Shown here: one piece after another, positions 1-13,382 of the stretch
Layout of the letters: the number at the start of each line of letters is the position of its first letter
Position numbering within the stretch: the stretch's first letter is position 1
Assembly: GCA_003344405.1 (NCBI GenBank)
Contig: NOWV01000153.1
Span: 119,300 to 183,299 of the forward strand
Direction: 5' to 3'
DNA from: Trichoplax sp. H2
Taxonomy: Eukaryota > Placozoa > Uniplacotomia > Trichoplacea
Length of the DNA: 64,000 bases
Translations under genes and position numbers: made by a program
Notes under the pieces: generated by a model
Databases searched by the model: none
What the model was told of the DNA's origin: nothing
The model's input: only the letters and a program-made list of their open reading frames with translations

Positions 1-1211
1 ATGATAGTCAAAAAATCCCTTCATCTTGTAATATAGGCATCCCTGGCAACAAGAAAATATTTGTGCTATCTAATTATAATCAGTGTTATGGTATGCTGAT
101 ATTTAACTAAATTTGATCTAATTTGCTTATTTTAACATTTTATGTTGATAGAGTCTAGTGGCATTAGTTTAAAGCTCTTCAGCCAATCCCTTATCCTCAA
201 TCTTGCATAAGTAATACATTGTATTAGGATCTAATAAATACATCAGATTCAAATTATATCTTATTAAAATCAGCTACGAATCCTTAAATCTAATGAAAAT
301 GCGTCATATTTGCATATGTTAGCACACACAATCTTTTTCAATTCGGTGGTTGTATTCGATGTCTAAATAGCACATTTATGGAATACTTTACACGGTAACT
401 TATCATAGATAAAAAATGATTCGTATGATGCAATGTAAAGCACAGCATACCATAGTCCTTAATGATAAAAGTTGTGCCTGCACACTTATTAACTGTACGT
501 CAGTTATAGCAATAATATACTAAATTCGGCCTAGGCCGTAAACGAAATTAATAAGGCAATTAGGTTTTCAATTAATTTTTTCAATTCAAATACTCTTCGA
601 TTTTCTTTAATAACACTAAAAGGCGTACTAAATTATGGCAACCTACAAATACTGACAAGATAGTTTATTTCAAAGCTTTTTAGACTTAGATCTTATTACT
701 GCTAACTACTTATCAATCGATTGAAAATATATTTAAATTAAATAAGGATTTTAAAAACGTCCATCATAATCTGCTGGTGGCTAAATTAGAGCTCTGTTTT
801 CTTCAATTTTCCATAGAGTCTTTCTACTGATTAAGAAAGCCACCAAATAAAATTTTACAATTTCATTAATCATTACGAATAACCATTACACTGCTATAAG
901 ATAGCAAGAAATTTTAATACTAAAAATTTTAATTTTATTGTAAAATTGCAAGTCGGATAGAATACCATAAATGAACACCTTGTCTTAGTTTTTCTTTCGT
1001 AATTAATATAGGCCAAACTACAGTACATGCACAATAATCCCGATGATATTTTTAGCTAGACCAATCAAATTAAGTTAAAAACTTTTAAATATTTATTTGC
1101 AGTTAGTATCGATTTCCATACATGGAACTAATCAGGGATCATGAAATGGGCTTTACGATAATAACAAAGTATGGCTTAATAATATCAAGCTGCAGTGGTA
1201 TATCGACGAGG

Positions 1212-1248
1212 ATTCCTAATAGAATTATTTTAGATCACTATTAGGAAT
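1212..1248. repeat. Small foldback, 11-bp arms
   Basis: Left arm ATTCCTAATAG (1,212-1,222) is perfectly complementary to right arm CTATTAGGAAT (1,238-1,248), with a 15-nt AT-rich loop. No flanking target duplication was found, so a mobile-element origin is not shown. Confidence 0.5.
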
Positions 1249-2296
1249 TTCTAGATAACGGTTACTTTGTATTTCGCAGGATAGTATACATGGATTATCA
1301 TAATACTTTGACAAGAAATACTGTACCGGCGATTAGATATTTCTAGATATGAGATACCATCTAACCGCTATGTAGCAATACTATTTGATTTTATTGCTTT
1401 CGTGAGCAAACGTGAAAATGTTGATATTCAGTAAATTGCAATGTGCTTTTCAATTAAGTTAGCCATTCAATTATTTACCGTATCTTACAGTAGACAATTT
1501 AAGCTAACTCATTAACTATCTTAGAATTATCTCTACAAAATCTAGCCATTTCGATCAAATCTATCTCAAGCGATATTGAATCAACTTTCTACAGAAAAGT
1601 ATGCTGAATTCCAAATTCCTGCCTAAAATATTCAATTTCTTGTATGCTAATGAACTCTGTCATTCAGTCTAAACTCACTTATTCCTTTTAAATTTCGAAG
1701 ATAAGGGCCAATAGTTGATATTTCAATCAACCGAAAAATTAATCAAAGCCGTTCAATTTAAGTATTCCATCGATCTTATTGTATCCACGTTTAAAGTTCT
1801 ACACTTTTTTTCATGAGTCAAGTTTAACAATTCCATTGACTGCAAAGCAACAAATAACTGTATTTCTTTAGAAGAGGTGCAGTATAATACTGTGTCGTAA
1901 TTGAAGATGGTCTATAGAGACTTGATCATGGCATTTACCATTTAAGGATGTTATAATACAAGGCAACATTTTCGCTTTAAATAACATCATTCTTTCGAAC
2001 ACTAAAACATATACAAGATATTTATAAACTTGACCTATAAGGTGCTTTAGGCTAAAGTAATTGCTGGTTACTGTTACTATTTAAGGACATATTGCTGTCT
2101 ATCATTTAAATATTATGACGTAATGCGGTATGGCGAATAAAAATATCACAAGTGGTATCTTAATATAGATCATTCAGCCTAATTAAGTAAAACAATTTCA
2201 CAAGGTAAGTATTAGCGTCGAGACATTGCTTTGACATTGGTTTGACGTAAAGGATACTTAATTCCCGGGTATACAGCATATTGATTCTATAGTGCT

Positions 2297-2312
2297 GTAC
2301 AGTATACTGTAC
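2297..2312. repeat. Perfect 16-bp palindrome
   Basis: GTACAGTATACTGTAC is its own reverse complement. Related TACAGTA/TACTGTA words recur elsewhere in the window. It could be chance or a dimeric factor site; nothing in the context decides. Confidence 0.4.
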
Positions 2313-4103
2313 TACTACTGTTAGCAGTTGAGCGATCAAAAATCGATTTCAACTTAAAAAAAAATTTTTAAGAAAGTAACCGATACTGAATAGAGCATAA
2401 GTATCGAGAGATTTGGATTGGTGGTGTTGCTCTTTAATCGTACAAAAACTAAATAGATTTTACCAATAACTAGGGTAGTCTATATTTTTTTCGATAACTT
2501 TAACCCAGAAAATTAAAGCAATAATAACCTTGACCAACATAAACTATTCAAGCTTCAATAGAAAATGAATAATGCATGAAACAATAAACAACAGCTGCAA
2601 CTTTCTCAGTTTGACTAAAGCATTGAAACAAATTATTTATTAATTAGTACGACACTTGTAATAGCCAGTCTTTTTATTGATCACTCTATTTATTGATCAC
2701 TCTATTAATAATACATCATCCTGCTTGGATTTTCCTTTGATTAATACTCTCAATATATTCATCCAAGTCTCTTATAACAAATAGAATTGTCAAAGATTAT
2801 AAAAGTCTTGTTCCTTTCCGCTCTTATCAATATTCCAAACTAATGTCTTTGCAAATTGGTACATTCTATCTTCACTTTTCCACCCAATCTTACCAGTTAT
2901 AGAGGATAAAGGTTTCAGGTAAAAAATTGCTTTTGGAGCATTTTCATGTCAACTGAAATACTTGCATATTGTTAGATGGATATTTTGATACTTTTCTATA
3001 ACAATAACGACCCTGTCTAACGAACTTGGTTCAATATCGTAATATTTTTCTTTTACTACTTTAAAATGAATCCGATCGCTATCGAGTGCGAACGACCATG
3101 ATTGCTTATTTCATTGATACTCATACTCATACTTTAAGTGTTGGAAGAGTATTGCTAATGACATTTATTTCTTTAAAAATTATGTTACTAATATACTCGG
3201 GATCAATGTTGAATTTTTCAATACGATTCTATTCGAATATGGTTCACTCGGGTATTCTCTCGTCAATATTACGCAGTACTTTGCTAGCAGTGATAGATTA
3301 TCAAAGATCCCATTCTTATTAAAAGTATACATTAAAGTATCTAAATAAGAAATTATTTCTAATTTTTATAAGGATCATTAATCGATTCGAATGTGCTTGA
3401 AATTGCTGGTCTTGATCATAATTATAACAGGTAGATATTACATGACAACAATTAGCCAACATTCCTTGGTTATTATCACTATTCATCTCTATTCATCTTC
3501 ATGACTATCTAACCTTTCTTGCTTGAAAAAGGCCAAAAAACAATACTAATATCCAGCAAATACTATTTACATAGACTACAGTACTTTTAGAGTTGAAATA
3601 TTTCTGGAAAATAAATTTAATTTCAAATTAAAAATTCCTCTCTAAAAATTGCCATCAAATTTTCCTTCTTCATTTTGAAACCGTCCATTGCTAAAAATTT
3701 AATGTAGACTCATGTATTTTTTAATGATGAATTTGCCGAGTATCTTGACTTAAGATTATTACTGTTTGTTTTTTAAAGCTCCTACATGAGCGTTACATTA
3801 TCTCATAAATATGAAACCAAAATTGCATAATAACTATACTAGTATATTGCTTTCATCATATTAAAAATGCAGAATATATCTGTAATAGCTTGCTCTATTA
3901 CGCTAGGTCCTAAGTTTATGTCGTAAGTAGCACAAGCTTAAAGTTGATCGTATTATCAAGCACCCGTTGATTTATTAGACTTTAGTACATCTTAGTATCA
4001 TCGTTAACACGACTTAACGCCACTTCTCTACAATATCCAATGAGATTTGACGGTATGAAAAATAGTTTTCTCGATTCAATTGTAAGTTACAGTAATCATT
4101 TTA

Positions 4104-4880
4104 AGATATGAAATAAAGATACGTGACAGAGACCGATATGTAAACAAATTCAGTGCATAATTAAGAGTTATCTGTGTTATCGTTAATGATGTCAATATGA
4201 ACATCGAATTTCTATCATGACTAATTCATATTGAGATAAATTCATAGAATCTACGAACTGATTTTATAGAAAGACNNNNNNNNNNNNNNNNNNNNAATCT
4301 CTAAAAATTGAGCTGTACATGGACGAAGGTTAAGCGTCTTAACACCTGATAGCTTGTAGCTATCTAAGTCTGAGAATATCGACATGTATATTTAGTAATG
4401 GTATTATACTAATTAATGTAACTTATAAAGCATGAATTCTCACTCGTTAATATTGGGATTCACTGTAGAAACCTATTTAAGCGCGTGTGTTTGTAGAATA
4501 AAGTAAGTAATTGCTCAAGAAACGGCAAGACTCATATCGTGAAGAATAGTGTAATAATTAGTCAGTTGTCTGTGGAGATCAGCCGGGAAATCGAGTTCTC
4601 AAATACTTCTCTCATAGAAACTGAAAGTACTGGGAGAAATAGCCCAAGTTTTAAGTAACTACACTAGAGTTCTTTACTTTCCTTTGCCACAAGTGAGGGT
4701 TGTGACAAAGATATGAAATAAAGATACGTGACAGAGACAGATATGTAAACAAATTCAGTGCATAATTAAGAGTTATCTGTGTTATCGTTAATGATGTCAA
4801 TATGAACATCGATTTTCTATCATGACTAATTCATAATGAGATAAAGTCATAGAATCTACGAACTGATTTTATAGAAAGAC
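4104..4880. repeat. Direct 172-bp duplication across an assembly gap
   Basis: Positions 4,104-4,275 are repeated with a few substitutions at 4,709-4,880. The first copy ends exactly at a 20-N run (4,276-4,295). Both copies begin at AGATATGAAATAAAG and end at ATAGAAAGAC. The same pattern occurs at the other five gaps, so the likeliest reading is two allelic contigs scaffolded in series. A true duplication is possible but less likely. Confidence 0.75.
4276..4295. other. Assembly gap (20 N)
   Basis: Twenty N, probably a placeholder length. Flanked by the 172-bp duplication. Confidence 0.99.
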
Positions 4881-6545
4881 GGGCAATAACCAAAGTAATT
4901 GAAAGTAGCTCTGCATTTACTCAGGATACTTTAATGGCTACTTAAGCGGATACCTTGCTAACGTTAATGTATCTAACTGACTTAACGAAAGTCAATCTCG
5001 TGCAACGAAATTATTTGCTTCCTGTGAATTAAATCATCAATTTGCATTAACTCACTAGAAAATAGAGTATTTTGGAATCACTAGTTGGCTTAACTTCGAC
5101 TATAAACGGTCACATACGATTATGATTAAGTACCATCTCTAATTTTACAACTTTTTGATGCAGTTAGTAGTCGAGTAGTAAAAAAATAAGAAATATCCAT
5201 CTGCATTTCATTCTCATTTTGATAGCCATAGTCGTACCTTGGCCATATTTCGTCTATTGGATAAAGTAGAATGTTTAAGAGGCTAAAATTTTGTCTCTGC
5301 CTTATCCATTAATTTACTAACCATTGTGATTATCAAAAGTATGCTATTTGAACATAGATCAACAGAAATATTGCCATGACTATTTTCTCTATATAGCTAC
5401 CGAATTCATTCTATCTACGGATATAATTAACAATCCCCTATGAACAATAATGATCAAGCATGATATCATATCAATTACATTTTTCGTTGTTGTGAGTCTT
5501 TACCTAATTCATTAAAAGTGTTTCTCCTGATCTTACTGAGTATAACTTATTATCATTGAAAATATGGCTTCAACTATGTAGCAGCTATTATAGTTCGAGT
5601 TTTAACAAAAGGGATTTGTATAAAATTAAGACACTATACAATAAAGGAATATCTGAATAATCGATACTAAAGGCTTCGTTCCTCAAAATCTAATAAGATA
5701 ATAATTCGAATTAATACATCTGAAATAAGTTCTAGAGCAAGCGTGGCGGAACGAACGAGACAAACATATCAGCAAAGCATAAAACTTTATTGATACTTAT
5801 AAGCGCGAACTAATGTATTACGACAGCAACGCTCATATATATATGATCTATCATGGAATATTATAGAACTTATTCGTAGTTATTATTATATACATCGAAT
5901 GAGTATTCTACAAGATTCTACATGCATATGAGGTTTGAATACATATGCATTTAAGACTGACCCATAAGAAGTCACTTTACTAATATTATGGCAAGATCGA
6001 GATAATTTTTAAATCTCACGTCAGTGAAGATGAACCATAGATTAATCTTAGATTAGGGTTCAAGAAGCACGATCAAATTTGTACAATAATGAATGCAATG
6101 ACTCTAACTGATAGTCTATACTGACTGGAGTTAAATCGCGTTAATAATAAATAAGATCAAGCGTAAAATCGTAAGTAAATAATATCCATTCAGTTTGACT
6201 AGTTGCATCACGTAGTTTGACTTGTGATCTTTGATTGTAATTGATCAGGAATTTTTAAACATATTTCGTCTATTGAAATTATTTACAGTCTGGACCTTAA
6301 ATTGAATAAAAGCTATCTTTTTGTGACATTACTGAAGGTCTAAAATGTCGTCTATTTATTTTAAGACTTCATAAGATGTTAAACTGATATATCAAATTAT
6401 TAGTAAAGGTGCCTATTAGGATAGATGCAGTAAATGTGGATAGATACTTATTTTTACATACGATTATTAAAATCGACCTTCAACACTTTAAAACAATATT
6501 TTTTGTTTTTACAACATGTCAAAATGGATTTTTATAACATCAACG
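4881..6545. other. Intergenic, no gene seen
   Basis: AT-rich sequence without an open frame of note. A slightly GC-richer patch at 5,740-5,830 has no coding potential that I can defend. Confidence 0.5.
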
Positions 6546-7237
6546 ATATCATATACTACTTCTGACATCTGATAGAAGTTGGGCAGCCAGTTAAAAAGTT
6601 CCAAGAACTCAGTTGGAATCAAATTCAGCTGATCTAATTCACACAACCCGTATAATAAGCAGTAAGCTGATTGTTTACATTGGCCAAGAAACTCTGAGGC
6701 TTTTTACGTTATCGGAACTAGGTGAAATAAAATCATGCATCTTTAAAAGTTAATATTTTATTTCATTAGAGAACGATAGCTGATGAGTAAACCTGCCGTC
6801 CAGTACATTATCTGGTTGTTTTAAATGATACCATATCCAATCTTAATTCTTACAAATAAAGTGACTAAATCAATCGTTCTTCTATATTCGTTATTTTGAT
6901 TGCGGTAATTAGGTCGGTTATTATTTTTATTTTCACTTACANNNNNNNNNNNNNNNNNNNNATATCATATACTACTTCTGACATCTGATAGAAGTTGGGC
7001 AGCCAGTTAAAAAGTTCCAAGAACTCAGTTGGAATCAAATTCAGCTGATCTAATTCACACAACCCGTATAATAAGCAGTAAGCTGATTGTTTACATTAGT
7101 ACATTATCTGGTTGTTTTAAATGATACCATATCCAATCTTAATTCTTACAAATAAAGTGACTAAATCAATCGTTCTTCTATATTCGTTATTTTGATTACG
7201 GTAATTAGGTCGGTTATTATTTTTATTTTCACTTACA
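6546..7237. repeat. Duplication across a gap with a 120-bp indel
   Basis: Copy 1 is 6,546-6,941 (396 bp) and ends at the gap. Copy 2 is 6,962-7,237 (276 bp). They match except for a few substitutions and a clean absence from copy 2 of 6,682-6,801. This looks like two haplotypes differing by a 120-bp insertion or deletion. The extra segment has no inverted termini or target duplication that I can see, so deletion is as likely as insertion. Confidence 0.75.
6942..6961. other. Assembly gap (20 N)
   Basis: Twenty N between the two copies of the 6.5-7.2 kb sequence. Confidence 0.99.
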
Positions 7238-9121
7238 ATAATGATCAAGAATATCTTAAAAAAAAATAAATAAGGGTAACGGTATAGTAAATGACAGTTT
7301 CTTATAATCATTTAACGAAGTATCACAATCCTGTAGGTATTCTAAGCCTGCTTCAATAACTTTAGAATCGTTTATTAAGGAAAGATATGATATAAATTCT
7401 TGAAGAAAGTCTCAATGTATGTTGATAAGATACATATAAACTCCACAGAATGTTCTCGATCTTCATTTTGTACGTAGCAATCAGAATTTTATGATAATTG
7501 AAAGTAATAAATCGATATTGACGTCTTTGATGATAATAACCCTTATTATTAGTATAAAATCCTGTACTAAAATCACTAAGTTTATGATTTAGCTTCTAAT
7601 TAAGAAAGAATAAGCTAGATCAGGTGCAGGAGAAATATGTGGACCATTTGAATTGATATTGTTGAAGTTAATGTTTCTTCGATAAAGAAACAGTAGGTGA
7701 TTAATCGAACTGTAATTACATAGTATCAGCAACGTACTTTTAAATTCATTTTTACTATTAATATAATTATCCGTGCTTTCGATTCTGTAATTAGTTTAAA
7801 ACTTATTCATGCTACACCGATTAAAGACTAGGCTAACAAATTAATTTCAACAAAAAATATGTAATCAATATAAATTGAGGCTTATAATATGAAATTAAAG
7901 TTACCAGACTAAAGCTGTACCTATCCTCCTTGACATCCATTTACAATGCAACTCAAATCTTGAAGATTCTTATCATTAAAATATAAAAGTAACCTTATGT
8001 CTCTTCTAGCTTAAAAGGGAGCAACAAAATCTTCTAAGAAATCAACTAATTCAGTTTCGCTACGTCAATATCGATCAGATTTACTCAGCCAATAATATAA
8101 AAATAGGCTGCTCCCTATGAAAATAAGCCTAACATCATTATTAATAATATTCTGATAGCGTTTCTAATGATCACTAGATTAAAATTACCATATTAAAGCC
8201 GCCTTGTAACAACGATTGTAAGATTAGATTAGTTATCATTCTTTGCTATTTAAGTTAATAAGATTAGGTAAAATTGTATTTTGTGTTAACGGTAACCAGA
8301 ATTCCATATTTTAAGTCTTTGTTTAGCCTTAATAGACTATAATTTAGAATAGTCTGCGAGGTTATACCCACTCTTAACAGTAAGATACATTTATACGCTA
8401 GAAGTACGGCAATTTTTGCTTTCTTCCCAGGACATAAGCAATAGAGTAAAATTATGCCAACAAGTAGAAGTGTACCGGTAGTTAAGTAAGCATTTGAGGT
8501 CTCCTGCTAATATATCACATTTACGATACTGAGTAAATGATTTGTCTATTAATATAATGATATGAACAAATCTTAAATAGATTCACTACTTCGAGTGATA
8601 AAATTTTACACTGATATCTTCAACATAGAGAAAACGATTTTGTTCACTGAAATTGTTGCCAAAATTTGCCTTCATAATGTTATTTACCTATACTTAGCTA
8701 ATTGCAATTTCCCTATGTATGCGATGTTGTAGTTAGGAGTTTTTATTCGTTTTGCAAAAAATTCTACATCTATGATACATTTCTTGGCCTTTAAAATTGT
8801 TGTAGTGACGATTGTAAGGTTCGCCAATTGTATCGTCAAAGCTAATAATGAGTGCATTTAGTTTTTGAAGAATCAACAACTATATTACCGGAGGACTATA
8901 ATTGTTATTAGTTTAAATCCCCATGAGACTGTTTTTTATTGACACTCAAATTATATTGGATAATAAATATGTAATGATCTTTATTATGAAAATCTCTTCG
9001 ACCATCCTGCCGAGCAAGCCATTTGTATAGAATTATACTGTATTAATTTTATCTTAGATTTTAAAATCAATCGCTACCTTTGGATTGTTTCTGATTATAA
9101 TTATTGCCTTATTTATTCTAG
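7238..9121. other. Intergenic, no gene seen
   Basis: No open frame or RNA gene that I can support. Reading both strands for split exons gave nothing convincing. Confidence 0.5.
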
Positions 9122-9211
9122 AGATACTAGTAAAAGACTTACCAAGTACAGATTATTGAGGATTGAACTCGAATTCGTCCGCCGATATCAACGAGGTTAC
9201 CTTTCAATCAG
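9122..9211 (+). CDS. Candidate orphan exon, 90 nt
   Basis: This is a weak candidate internal exon. It is preceded by a pyrimidine-leaning tract ending TTATTCTAG and followed by a strong donor CAG|GTAAGA. It is open for 29 codons in the frame starting at 9,123 (begins DTSKRLTKYRLLRIELEF, rich in Arg and Leu). It is 90 nt, a multiple of three, and visibly GC-richer than its surroundings. No partner exon was identified and I do not recognise the peptide. A 29-codon opening occurs by chance fairly often at this base composition. The antisense strand also offers a donor-like TTG|GTAAGT nearby but has stops. Confidence 0.25.
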
Positions 9212-12200
9212 GTAAGAATAACAATTTTGGATTATTTTTCACGTGTTTTGCATTCCTGGAAATACGAGCGTATATGATACTTATTATTCATATCCATCTT
9301 CGATTTGATGCCAGTTTCACATGCCCTTCTTAGTTAGTTATGTCATCAATAAAACTGATTAATGAACTTAATTTAAGTTAGTGACTTCAACGTAGATACG
9401 AATATATATTTATTTCGTTGAATGAGTTAGTTGTAGTATTTTACGAAGACATCATTTTATATTGTCTGCTGTGGTAGTGTTTAAAGTTTACTTTATTTTA
9501 CTAAAAGCACTTCTATAACGACTTGACTAATAATCTAAGTAAAATTCGTCGTTCTTTTTGAATCTCACTTCATCTGCACTTGAGCAAATCCTATATTTTC
9601 AATAGTACTACAGTTTTTTTACTAATAATTTCTTGATAATTCATCCTTTATCATGAAAATCTTGTCGTTGGAGTTAGTAGAAACTTAAAATTAATTTCAC
9701 CGTTTAATAGTCGTTTGTAAATTGTTTCAGTGGCATTGCAACTTTATAGAGATCAACTAATTTCTTTCTCTGATGACTTTAGCTTTAAACTCATTTAAGT
9801 GCTTACGATATCTATTATACCTTTGTCTATCATACTATTCATTATTAATCGTAAGAATTTTCTAGGATAAAAATTTCTTTCCATCATAGCCCCAAGCAAT
9901 TTCAGTCATCGCTTTTGATTTTGTAAAGAGAAAGATTTTATTACTAGAATGCATTCCAAGCAATATCTAGATTACAAGGTCTTATAAATAAAAGATACTA
10001 GTGAAATTATCTTTCAAAATATTTTTTGTTATTACCACAACAAAATTTAGGCTTATCTTTATAAATTATATAATTTTACTTCCGTAATATGAATAAACAA
10101 TTATTTACTTGAAGCAGGTGAAAAGCCTAGATATTCGGTTTCAAGTTAAATACTATAGGTAGTTACTTTGATATTCATTCTGAACTAAATTTGATATTGC
10201 TACCAACATTCTTTTAATATATTCAGCCACAACATCTTATAGCTAGTTATATATAATTTGATAATTACTAGAACTACTCGTCTGGTGATCTAATTAATGG
10301 ATGGTAGCCCTCAGCTATCATCGTATTTATACCATCAATTGTTATCCTCTATCTAAAATTGAAGTCCACGTAATGGATCAATTTCTTAACGTGATTCAAC
10401 ATAGTTCATAATTTACACCAACTAATAATTTTATAAATCTATGACATACTTGTACTTCAACGCTGAAAAAAATCATATTCCTAATATGTATATTATAATT
10501 AACACATTTCTAAAGCATCATAAAAACGCGATTTAATACCCATCCGCGATAAAACAGTGTGATATATACCAATCACGAATTCCAAATTTTAGAAAAATAA
10601 GGGCTTTTATTGAATCTTATACAAAGATTAACTACACAGCTCTACTATAGCCGAATACTACTACTAAAGACTTCTAGAACAAACTAACAGAATAATCTAA
10701 AGTTGCATGCTTTTATACTTTCCGTAGCATTCGCAGCTACAATCCGCATGGCAACCTTTTACCTTATTTTACACATAGTTAAATTATTCTTAGTAAGACT
10801 ATTCTACTGCGGACCATCATTAATCCAATAGGGATACGACTACAGTACTTACGTAGACATTATTCACACCAGCCAAAGTACAATGAATTAACCATATCCT
10901 AATATATGATTTACAGTTCTATTTTTACCTATAGCCATATTAGTAACTCAACAGCTTACTGTATATAGTCATCTGTACGCTAGCATAGAGTCTCTACCAC
11001 TACAGTCTATATTTACAGCTACCAAATATCTCTTAGGATAAATATCTACCGTACATTATACTACACATGTCTAACAGTCTATAATCACAATACTAAGTTA
11101 CATTACAAACAGGTAAGAAACTCAATCTCGCATATCTTAAACTAGCACTTGATACTTTTCTTAGTACTTAGCTAAAGCTATGTAAACCGGAAAGTCACAA
11201 GATACAGCTATAAAGTAATCTTTTAGTGTACTTATTTTGCAAAGGCTGATAGCTACGTATAAGATGTGATCGAACTCATTGAGACGAGTTAAATAATTAA
11301 TAAGCAACGCATTTTATTTAATCGCCAATCAATATTGCATCTGATACAATACATATAGATGGCTAAAGTTCTGTAACTTTGTCGACATACACTTGTAACC
11401 TATATTATTAGCTATCATCACAATTTCAGTTAAAGTAACTGCGCTTTATCTTCTTTCACATCTCCTTTGCGTGTATATAAAGTTATAGCAATTTAGTCAA
11501 TCATCGATAATTACGTTTAGCGATGCCTTTAACTGATAGGCTAAATAGATGTATTGCTATTGTTCATTTTGGGAATTACTCTAATTCAGGAACTTTATTA
11601 TCATTATTAATAAATTTTAAGTATATTATCTGGCACATAGCTATTATGATATTTTGGAAGATTTGGAGTTCATCATGACAACACGATATTGGAAAAGAAT
11701 ACTATAAGAAATGATATTATTAATAGCAATAGGTATTTAAAGAAACCTGTATTGGGTTACAGGGCAGGATCAAAAATGTGATCTAGTCAAATAGATACGA
11801 TGAAGTGGAGATAAATGGTTTAAATTGACCATGTTTGGTTACTAGAACTCAATAAATAAATAGATAGTTACGAATTACTTTTATAATAATATGAAACGTA
11901 CAGCTAAATAGAATTGTTTACATACTATAGGTGATGAAAGTACCGTAATTCTTAGTTAGGGTATGACTATGGTGCAATTAAACCCGATTACAAATAAAAT
12001 TACGCAAGGTAGATTGTTAGATATAGAATACATCTATTGGAATAGCGTAGCAGGTCGTAATTATAATTGGCAAAGTCGTATATAGACACGAAATATTTCA
12101 AGGCAGCGTTCCTAAAATTCATGTTTGATATCTGTAAACCAGATGTATAGCAATGAAATTCTTATTTATACTATTGATCTACTGTAATCTAAGAGTAATA

Positions 12201-13185
12201 TGATCTAAATCTTAAATTAAAGTCTATAGCCAGTGATACAATGTTAGCAACTATGAATTTTAACGGTTTACAATGAATCAGCAAAGCGACGGGAGTTTGC
12301 ACTAGTAATATATAATATATTCAAAGAATATTTAAATTTTTTAACCCTTTTCGGCCATTGATTGATTACGGTAATTGTCCATATGCCAACTTTAACGCTG
12401 ATTGCATTAAAAAACCTATAAATAACACATTTAAAGATAATTCACATTTGGAATCCCATTTAAGCCATTGGCTAATTAATTTCCCGTGAGCTAAATTTGA
12501 TGCAGATTGAAATAAATAGCCTAAAAATAACGTATTTTCTAGCCTTCGTGCATTACCATAGTAAATGCAAGGAAATACGTATGATAATGTATCTGCATCT
12601 ATTTTCTATTAATAAGGAGTCGTATGTATTTAGTTTGTTTACGCCATTTCTGGCAATAATCTCAATCGAAATTAATGGACTAAGAAGAGAGGAAAACTGT
12701 TATCATAAAAGCTAACATCAATCTATGTTACTATAATAGGAATATTCGGTACTCTACCTAGCAAGTTGATTTATCGTTTAATTCAAAATTGCGTTGTATT
12801 AGCGCCCGGCCTATCTTAAAAGTAAAAAATACGTAAAAATAAATTATTCGTAGAGTTATATATTACCTATAACTTACGGTATAAAAAGAAAGTGTCATGC
12901 CTATGATAATTTGTTATCGGTCACCTTAGCATTTTCTTATTCGCATTATTTGTGTATCCAACTGTATTACGTAGCTTTTAGCTGTGTTAATATTCTATTA
13001 AATTATTGATAAATCCTTGAGCGCATTTTAAATTTTGATTATTGATACTGGGCATCAGTGCTCTAAGTAAACTAGGATTTCATCTTTGCTTAATCTGTGA
13101 TCTTACTTATCAGTCCTGGTTTCAAAATCAAAGGCTGACAATAATTTAGAACTTGTAGAGGCAGTTTATAAATTTTTCCATAACT
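9212..13185. other. Intergenic, includes a C-over-G skewed block
   Basis: No gene supported. The block around 10,570-11,110 is strand-asymmetric: in 10,921-11,100 I count 18 G against 40 C on the plus strand. The 72-codon open frame at 12,497-12,715 has the composition of random AT-rich DNA. Positions from about 12,900 to 13,185 presumably contain the globin promoter, but I see no clear TATA element. Confidence 0.5.
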
Positions 13186-13382
13186 ATGATTACTATTGTA
13201 TTCAGATCAATGGGGACAAATATGACTAAAATCGATAGTGAGAACCATGTCAAAGGTAAAAATGTTGTAACTGGCAATGATATCAAATCTTACTTAAATT
13301 ATCAAGAACGCCAAGCAATTATTGATTCCTGGAATGCAATCTCTACAGAAAAGCAAAAATATGGAACTATCTTATTCTTAAA
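13186..13382 (+). CDS. Globin exon 1 (N-terminal extension, helices A-B)
   Basis: Ends in phase 2 at the B12 codon, followed by donor AAA|GTAAGT. The last residues (KYGTILFL) are helix B. I cannot rule out an upstream 5' exon. The intron behind it (13,383-13,891) reads open into exon 2 in one frame but has no globin similarity there. Confidence 0.85.

Larger units (their letters stand above)
1..4103. other. Gene-poor AT-rich stretch
   Basis: I see no gene here. Stops are dense in all six frames and the one 78-codon open frame (3,086-3,322) has no recognisable domain or codon signal. Small structures are a foldback (ATTCCTAATAG at 1,212-1,222 against CTATTAGGAAT at 1,238-1,248), a perfect 16-bp palindrome at 2,297-2,312, and a 16-bp unit (TTTATTGATCACTCTA) repeated twice near 2,672-2,705. 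Confidence 0.6.

Noticed and set aside
3086-3322. 78-codon plus-strand open frame
   Set aside because: No domain, no splice context; length is within chance for this base composition.
7117-7311. 64-codon minus-strand frame, partly in a gap-flanking duplicate
   Set aside because: Composition is that of random AT-rich DNA (Ile, Asn, Tyr rich); no family resemblance.
9140-9170. tRNA B-box-like AGTTCAATCC on the minus strand
   Set aside because: The flanking bases do not form a T-arm stem and no acceptor stem or anticodon arm can be folded.
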